A DNA stretch of 64,000 nt from contig NZ_CP165727.1 of NCBI RefSeq assembly GCF_041200175.1, positions 682,001 to 746,000 of the forward strand, in the 5' to 3' direction. Below are positions 59,493 through 64,000 of the stretch, piece after piece. The position numbers and the translations under genes were made by a program. Under the pieces are notes generated by a model. The model saw nothing but the letters and a program-made list of their open reading frames with translations, did not search any database and was not told where the DNA came from. Each line of letters opens with the position of its first letter. Positions within the stretch are counted from its first letter, which is position 1. The stretch is from Streptomyces sp. R33. Its GTDB lineage: Bacteria; Actinomycetota; Actinomycetes; Streptomycetales; Streptomycetaceae.

Positions 59493-60770
59493 TCACCTCC
59501 CCGGCCCGGGCGACCGGGGCACGGCCGTCCGGCGATGCCTGATGTTGACGGCCGAAGCCTTGGCCAGCGTCAACGGGTTCAGGAAACGCACCGGACCGAT
59601 CAGGCGCTGCCCGAACAGGTGCATGTGCCGCGCCAGCGCCTCATCGCGTGCTGCCGCCGAGAACACCAGCCGCTCCACGGGATTGAACGGGCGGGCCTTG
59701 GCGAAGTCGGCGGCCAGGGACTGGTGACCGCGCAGCCGGCGCTGGTGTCTGCGTGCGTACACCACGAGTGACCGGTCGAGGTCGCCCCGACCGGTTGCGG
59801 CCGGGGCGACCGCGTCTGCCAGCCAGCGCGCGGACTCCAGGGCCCACCCGCATCCCACTCCCCACAGGGGATCGCCGGTCAGGGCGGCGTCGCCGATGAG
59901 CGCGACGCCCGGTGCAGTCGGCTTGCGGCTGTGGAGCGGGTAGTCGACCGTGCCGATGATCTTCGAGACGCGCTCCGCGGAGTCGATGGGCGGTGCCTCG
60001 GGGAGGGCGCGTACGAACGCGAAGAAGCTGCCTTCCAGGTCTTCTCGGAAGGCCGGCAGCCGCTGCTTGTCCGGGAGCACCGCGAGGACCGTCACCCCGT
60101 CGTCGTTGGGAAACGCGTACGCCATGTCGGGCTCGAGGAACCAGGTCTGACCGATCCCGCCGTGCAGCGGAAGGTTGCGGAAGTGCGCGAGATAGCCGAA
60201 CCGCGTGTTCTCGTACTGCCGGGCGGGCACCCCGGCGAACTTCGCCACGGCCGAGTCCTTGCCGTCGGCGCCGACCACGAGGCGGGCCCGGATCTCACGC
60301 TCGCCCTGCGGTGTCGAGACGCGCACCCCGACCGTTCGCCCGGCTTCCCCGACCAGCCCGGTCACCTGGTGGCCGAGGAGCAGATCGACGCCAGGGGTCC
60401 GTGCCGCTCGGGACCTGATCAACGGGTCGAGGGTGCTGCGGCGGATGTTGTACGCGTGGGGCAGCTCGGGGCCCGCCGGTGCGGCCCTCGGCTCGATCCA
60501 TCCCCAGCGGGTGTACCAGCGGGCCTCGTTGCGGACGGCTCCCGCCTTCTCCAGAGCGGGGACGAGGCCGAGTTCGTCGAGTACCGGGTAGGCGTTGGCC
60601 GTGATGGAGTGGGTGCACAGCACCTTGTACGCCTCAGGATCCGAGCGGCGTTCCAGCAGTGCGACGCGGACACCGCGTCGGGCCAGCAGGATCGCCGCGG
60701 CGCTCCCGGCGAGGCTGGCTCCGCTGATGACGACGTCGTAGTCGTACCCCGCGCTCTCAGGCTTGGTCAT
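59493..60770 (-). CDS. FAD-dependent oxidoreductase/monooxygenase (geranylgeranyl reductase-like fold)
   Basis: 425 residues from the ATG at 60770. The FAD-binding sequence YDVVISGASLAGSAAAILLA (loop with S-G-A-S-L-A-G) and the second motif GVALIGDAALTGDPLWGVGC match group A flavin monooxygenases/geranylgeranyl reductase-type proteins. RLVVGADGKDSAVAKFAG is the DG motif. It converges on the thiopeptide cluster with 11 bases between stops; whether it tailors the thiopeptide or is independent cannot be decided. The hairpin CCCCGAAGGGG is near its start. Confidence 0.82.
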   Translation of the reverse strand: MTKPESAGYDYDVVISGASLAGSAAAILLARRGVRVALLERRSDPEAYKVLCTHSITANAYPVLDELGLVPALEKAGAVRNEARWYTRWGWIEPRAAPAGPELPHAYNIRRSTLDPLIRSRAARTPGVDLLLGHQVTGLVGEAGRTVGVRVSTPQGEREIRARLVVGADGKDSAVAKFAGVPARQYENTRFGYLAHFRNLPLHGGIGQTWFLEPDMAYAFPNDDGVTVLAVLPDKQRLPAFREDLEGSFFAFVRALPEAPPIDSAERVSKIIGTVDYPLHSRKPTAPGVALIGDAALTGDPLWGVGCGWALESARWLADAVAPAATGRGDLDRSLVVYARRHQRRLRGHQSLAADFAKARPFNPVERLVFSAAARDEALARHMHLFGQRLIGPVRFLNPLTLAKASAVNIRHRRTAVPRSPGPGR

Positions 60771-60970
60771 GCGCTGATCGCCCCCCTTCGGGGTGTGATG
60801 CCGTTCGTGGCCATGGTGCTGTGCCACTGCAGTCGGGCGCATGACCGATTGTCAAGAGTTCTTGGGGCGAGCCAAGTTGTGAACCTGGGAACCGATGCCA
60901 CGGCGGGGCGGCACACTCACACTCCCGTGCCCCGCCATGGCTTCGGTGGCCCCGAATCGGCTCTGGCCGC

Positions 60971-61633
60971 TCAGCTCACGCGTTCGATGCGTGCGCGGCG
61001 GATCAGGTTCTTGCCCGGCTCCCGGACCTTGTCGAAGGCCGCATTGTTCAGCAGGACACAACTGCCCGACGGACCGTTCACCGTCACCGTCGTCGACTGA
61101 CCGTTGTCCAGATTGGTCACCTTCAGCTTCGTCCCCACCGGGAACGTCCCACTGCTCGCCGCCGGCACACCCCCCTCACCCGACAGCGTCACCGTCGACC
61201 CCGGACACACCACCTGCCCGGTGGCCGGCGGCACCTTCACACCCGCCGCACCGGACGCACCCGTCGCAGGGGCCGGTGCGCCGGCGCCACCAGCCACTCG
61301 CTCGATGCGTGCGCGGCGGATCAGGTTCTTGCCCGGCTCCCGGACCTTGTCGAAGGCCGCATTGTTCAGCAGGACACAACTGCCCGACGGACCGTTCACC
61401 GTCACCGTCGTCGACTGACCGTTGTCCAGATTGGTCACCTTCAGCTTCGTCCCCACCGGGAACGTCCCACTGCTCGCCGCCGGCGCACCCGCCTCACCCG
61501 ACAGCGTCACCGTGGACCCCGGGCACACGACGTCGGGGACGGCGGCATTGCCGGTCGCCATCGTGGCGACGACCCCTCCGGTCGCAAGGGCTCCCGCGAC
61601 GACAGAGAGCACGAGCTTCTTCTTGAGACTCAT
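60971..61633 (-). CDS. Secreted protein with two tandem RlpA/double-psi beta-barrel-like domains
   Basis: 220 residues from the ATG at 61633 (AGGAAAC seven bases before). A signal peptide (KKKLVLSVVAGALATGGVVA, NAA cut) is followed by two near-identical 85-residue domains, each with VCPGSTVTLSGEGG, GTFPVGTKLKVTNLDNGQST, TVTVNGPSGSCVLLNNAAFD and NLIRRARIERV. The central V-G-T-K-L-K-V-T-N-L-D-N-G-x-S pattern is that of RlpA/expansin-like double-psi beta-barrels. A short Ala/Pro linker separates them. It probably acts at the cell wall; catalytic Asp is not evident. Confidence 0.78.
   Translation of the reverse strand: MSLKKKLVLSVVAGALATGGVVATMATGNAAVPDVVCPGSTVTLSGEAGAPAASSGTFPVGTKLKVTNLDNGQSTTVTVNGPSGSCVLLNNAAFDKVREPGKNLIRRARIERVAGGAGAPAPATGASGAAGVKVPPATGQVVCPGSTVTLSGEGGVPAASSGTFPVGTKLKVTNLDNGQSTTVTVNGPSGSCVLLNNAAFDKVREPGKNLIRRARIERVS
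60985..61528. repeat. Tandem duplication, 318 bp period, within secreted protein gene
   Basis: 182 bases at 60985-61166 are identical to 61303-61484, and the match continues with few differences to about 61210 and 61528. Identity extends to silent positions, so the copies arose recently or are kept alike by gene conversion. The period is 106 codons. Confidence 0.9.
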
Positions 61634-62209
61634 AGTCCGTTTCCTGGACACTGGCACTCCTCGATCCGATGGACGCTTTTCCCACCCCACGTCCTGCATA
61701 CGGGTCGACGTCACGGGCCAGTTCAGTCTTGTCGCCTCCTCACAAATCGGCCGTGCGGAGGTTTGGTGCGCTGCATGAGGGTCATGCGCCGGGCTCGTGG
61801 ATCATGGTCTGCGTACAAAGAAGCAGGTCAACACCCCAACGCCGATGGGTTCGACGTGTGTGCCGCATTCACCTCGACCGTCCGGGTCAAGCGGGGGGCG
61901 ACGCGGCCACAGGCACCCTTAAGGTTCAGTTGATCTGCCCTTAACCAACCCTGGGGGCTGGTCACCGGCGCCAGAACAGGTGGTGCGTCACGCCGATCGG
62001 GCTGGGCACGACCTCCAGGTGGAACCGGTCGAGCAGCTCATCGGGGGACTCCCAGCGTCGTACCGGGCTCCGGTCGGCATCCGGCAGCCCAACGGGCGCA
62101 GGCCCCCGGGCACGCCTACCCTGATACGGCAACCCGCCGGCACCCGCCAGATCCTGCGGTCAGCGCGGGGCACGTCCGGCTCAGCCCAGCTGCGAAAGGC
62201 GGTTCCGAC
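61634..62209. other. Long intergenic region with a possible gene remnant
   Basis: Holds the leftward promoter of the secreted protein gene (near 61640-61740), an AT-rich stretch at about 61915-61945 and the remnant described separately at 61962-62132. No intact gene is supported. Confidence 0.4.
61962..62132 (-). pseudogene. Possible 3' remnant of a protein gene
   Basis: A leftward frame ends RWESPDELLDRFHLEVVPSP, IGVTHHLFWRR, stop. The last 30 codons have strong G/C third-position bias, whereas the part before is poor and begins only at a TTG after an in-frame stop. This looks like the tail of a lost gene, or a very short gene. Family not recognised. Confidence 0.35.
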
Positions 62210-62566
62210 ATGGCCACCAGGTCTGACGCTCCCGTTCTCGACACGCTCGCCGCGATGACCGTCGACTCCATCGAGCACTGCAACATGGACGAGAAGACAC
62301 TCATCATCACGCGCATCGCCGCCCTCGTGGCCATGGACGCACCGGCCATCTCCTACCTGGCCCACATCAACCCCGCGGTCAAGGCCGAGTTCACCGTCGA
62401 GCAGCTGCAGGACGTGCTCGTCGCGATCGCCCCTGTCGTGGGCACAGCACGTGTCATGTCGGCCGCGGGCCACATCGCCCAGGCATTCGGCGTCGCCATT
62501 GCACTGGCCGAGACAGAAGCGGAAGCCATAGCCAACGCCGAGGCCGAGAGCCGCAGCAAGTCCTGA
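62210..62566 (+). CDS. Carboxymuconolactone decarboxylase-family (AhpD-like fold) protein
   Basis: 118 residues. EHCNMDEKTLIITRIAALVA, DAPAISYLAHIN and EQLQDVLVAIAPVVGTARVM match the CMD/AhpD all-helical fold. The C-x-x-C pair of active AhpD enzymes is absent; only one Cys remains (HCNMD). It is therefore probably a non-redox member. The Ala/Glu-rich C-terminus is helical. It stands alone. Confidence 0.8.
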   Translation: MATRSDAPVLDTLAAMTVDSIEHCNMDEKTLIITRIAALVAMDAPAISYLAHINPAVKAEFTVEQLQDVLVAIAPVVGTARVMSAAGHIAQAFGVAIALAETEAEAIANAEAESRSKS

Positions 62567-62617
62567 TCCATCTGTTCCCGACGGGCATGCGCGCCGGCCC
62601 GCGCACTGGAAGATCGG

Positions 62618-63622
62618 TCATCGTGCGGTGCGCAGCGTGAGGATGTACGCCGCGGTGAGCGCCACGGCAGGATCTTCGTCACGTGACAGATCCGTCAGGG
62701 CACGTGAGGCCGTGGTTCCCGGGATGTCCGCGAACGCCTGCGCCAGTCGTCGGCGTGCGGCCGATTCGTCGGGGCCGTGCGGGAGGCGCTCGACGAGCAG
62801 CGTGGCGATCCGATCGGCCGACTCGGGACTGCTCGCCAACGCGCTCAGTGCATCGGCCGCGTCGACGTCGTTCGTCCCCTCGACGATCATTTCGATGAGC
62901 GTCGGGACCGCGTCGGCCACTCCACGTGCTCCGAGGGCCAGCGCTGCATGCCTGCGGACCGTGGTGTCCGAGCTCGTGAGAGCGCCCTCCAGCAGGGCGA
63001 CCGCCGAGTCGTCCGGAATCTCGGCGATGGACCGGACGGCCCGTTCCCGTACCTCGGCTGCCGGTGAGGTCAAGCCCTGCGCCAACAGTTCCAACGCGCC
63101 ATCGCCTGATTGCGCCACCGCCCATCGAAGGGCTCCGGCGACGTTGGGATCCGTCTCGCTCAGCGCTGCCTCGACAAGGGCTTCCACGGGCACCGGCACC
63201 TGTTCGGCCGAGGACAACGCGGCGCGCTGGCGTCTCCCGGCGCTCTCCGAGCCCAGCGCATGCAGGAGTGCAACGGTCTGGAGAACGTCCTCCCAGTCGG
63301 CGGGCTCCGCGGCTCCGATCCGGCGGAGTCGCGTGAGCAGTGCCGTCTCGACGGCGATGCGTTCCTGCGTCTGGCGGATGAGGTCGTCGACGAGTTCCGA
63401 GGGCCTGAAGCCGGGGTCGTCCAAGGCGCGCGCGACATCACGCAGCGACAATCCCAACGACCTCAGGCTCTCGACGTGGAAGATCCGCCGGATGTCCTCG
63501 CCGGAGTACTCCCGATACCCGGACACGGTACGTCCGGTCGGCCGCACCAGGCCGAGCGAGTCGTAGTGTCTGAGCATGCGGGCGCTGACCCCGGACCGCC
63601 TGGCCACATCACCGATCAACAC
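62618..63622 (-). CDS. MerR-family regulator with C-terminal HEAT repeats
   Basis: 334 residues from the GTG at 63622. The N-terminal MerR helix-turn-helix (LIGDVARRSGVSARMLRHYD, SLGLVRPTGRTVSGYREY) is followed by a coiled linker (QTQERIAVETALLTRLRRIG) and about five HEAT-like repeats (VRERAVRSIAEIPDDSAVAL, LEGALTSSDTTVRRHAALAL) to the end. The HEAT part may bind a partner or ligand. Next upstream gene (63626) is also HEAT-like, three bases away, so they form an operon. Confidence 0.88.
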   Translation of the reverse strand: MLIGDVARRSGVSARMLRHYDSLGLVRPTGRTVSGYREYSGEDIRRIFHVESLRSLGLSLRDVARALDDPGFRPSELVDDLIRQTQERIAVETALLTRLRRIGAAEPADWEDVLQTVALLHALGSESAGRRQRAALSSAEQVPVPVEALVEAALSETDPNVAGALRWAVAQSGDGALELLAQGLTSPAAEVRERAVRSIAEIPDDSAVALLEGALTSSDTTVRRHAALALGARGVADAVPTLIEMIVEGTNDVDAADALSALASSPESADRIATLLVERLPHGPDESAARRRLAQAFADIPGTTASRALTDLSRDEDPAVALTAAYILTLRTAR

Positions 63623-63625
63623 TGC

Positions 63626-64000
63626 CTACGCTCCTCCTGGCCGGTCCTGCAGGGCTGCCACGCGCTTCGCCTCCTCGATCGCCGACTCGAATCCGGCATC
63701 CGGGTCGCGCAGCAGCCGTTCCGTGGCTACCGCATGGTGACGCACGCGAGGGTCGAGATCCGTCATCGCAGCACGCAGGGTCGGCAGGACGGCCTCGCCG
63801 AGGGCGATCAGGGCCCGGCTGAGGCTCAACTGCGTCTCACGCCCGCCTCGCCCCAGCTGCGTCGCCAGCGCTCCGGCCAGCTCGGCCTCCTCGCCTTCGG
63901 GCACGAGCACAGCAGCGGCCCGCCAGGCGCTCCGCGCCACCTCTTCGTCACCGTCGGACAGGAGCGCCCTGGTGATCGCCGGCCACGCCTGCCGTTCCCC
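63626..64000 (-). CDS. HEAT-repeat protein, 5' part beyond window
   Basis: A leftward frame enters from the right edge and ends at 63626, giving 124 C-terminal residues. The repeats RALLSDGDEEVARSAWRAAA, TQLSLSRALIALGEAVLPTL and RAAMTDLDPRVRHHAVATER are HEAT-like. The stop lies three bases before the MerR-HEAT gene start, implying cotranscription. No other domain is visible in the fragment. Confidence 0.75.
   Translation of the reverse strand, partial: GERQAWPAITRALLSDGDEEVARSAWRAAAVLVPEGEEAELAGALATQLGRGGRETQLSLSRALIALGEAVLPTLRAAMTDLDPRVRHHAVATERLLRDPDAGFESAIEEAKRVAALQDRPGGA

Overview
This is about 64 kb of very GC-rich DNA with strong G/C bias at third codon positions, GTG and TTG starts, GGAGG ribosome sites, Tat signals, many TetR regulators and rare TTA codons. 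All of this points to a Streptomyces (or close relative) chromosome, probably an arm or accessory part. No rRNA, tRNA, CRISPR array, integrase or intact transposon was recognised. Decay is visible: a frameshifted xanthine dehydrogenase remnant, an internally deleted MFS transporter and a DUF5753 regulator scrap.

Layout. 1-1.0 kb: leftward NuoF-like flavoprotein (cut by the window edge) and a small protein. 1.2-9.9 kb: a rightward operon behind palindromic TetR-type operators, encoding a Rieske oxygenase, a spermidine/putrescine-type ABC importer, an amine oxidase and an aminobutyraldehyde-type dehydrogenase; it reads as polyamine or quaternary-amine uptake and breakdown. 10-18 kb: TetR/DUF4345 pair sharing a long perfect palindrome, a membrane-anchored ECF sigma factor with a ricin-type lectin domain, an orphan 50-residue Cys-Cys peptide, a HAF-repeat protein, the dehydrogenase remnant, a methyltransferase/membrane protein pair. 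18.4-24.4 kb: heme A synthase, then a lasso peptide cluster: precursor (core WYGWASNDGEGTAII), cyclase, RRE protein, leader peptidase, a phytanoyl-CoA-type Fe/2-oxoglutarate oxygenase and an aromatic (ABBA/DMATS-type) prenyltransferase. 24.8-38.6 kb: deoxynucleoside kinase, Ig-like surface protein, small lytic transglycosylase-like protein, FUSC and MMPL membrane proteins with a divergent two-component system, a TetR/SDR pair, a secreted PHP-type hydrolase fused to a repeat domain. 38.7-49.3 kb: MFS pseudogene, secreted PHB depolymerase, a MoaD/ThiS-like beta-grasp protein beside two bacterial eRF1-like (baeRF) proteins, an OsmC protein, an aquaporin, a NaChBac-type channel and a YbaK deacylase. 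49.5-59.5 kb: a six-gene lactazole-type thiopeptide cluster in lazABCDEF order, followed by a convergent FAD oxygenase. 60.9-64 kb: a tandem-duplicated double-psi beta-barrel-like secreted protein, a CMD-family protein, a MerR-HEAT regulator and the end of a HEAT-repeat protein.

Most notable. The lasso cluster combines the minimal lasso enzymes with two tailoring enzymes not part of the basic set, suggesting a hydroxylated and prenylated lasso peptide whose core has suitable targets (two Trp, one Tyr, one ring Asp). Its cyclase carries a TTA leucine codon, so production may depend on the bldA tRNA. The second RiPP cluster is close to that of lactazole but has a changed and longer core tail and a strong hairpin between the precursor and enzyme genes. 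The beta-grasp/baeRF neighbourhood is a third point of interest, possibly linked to ribosome rescue.
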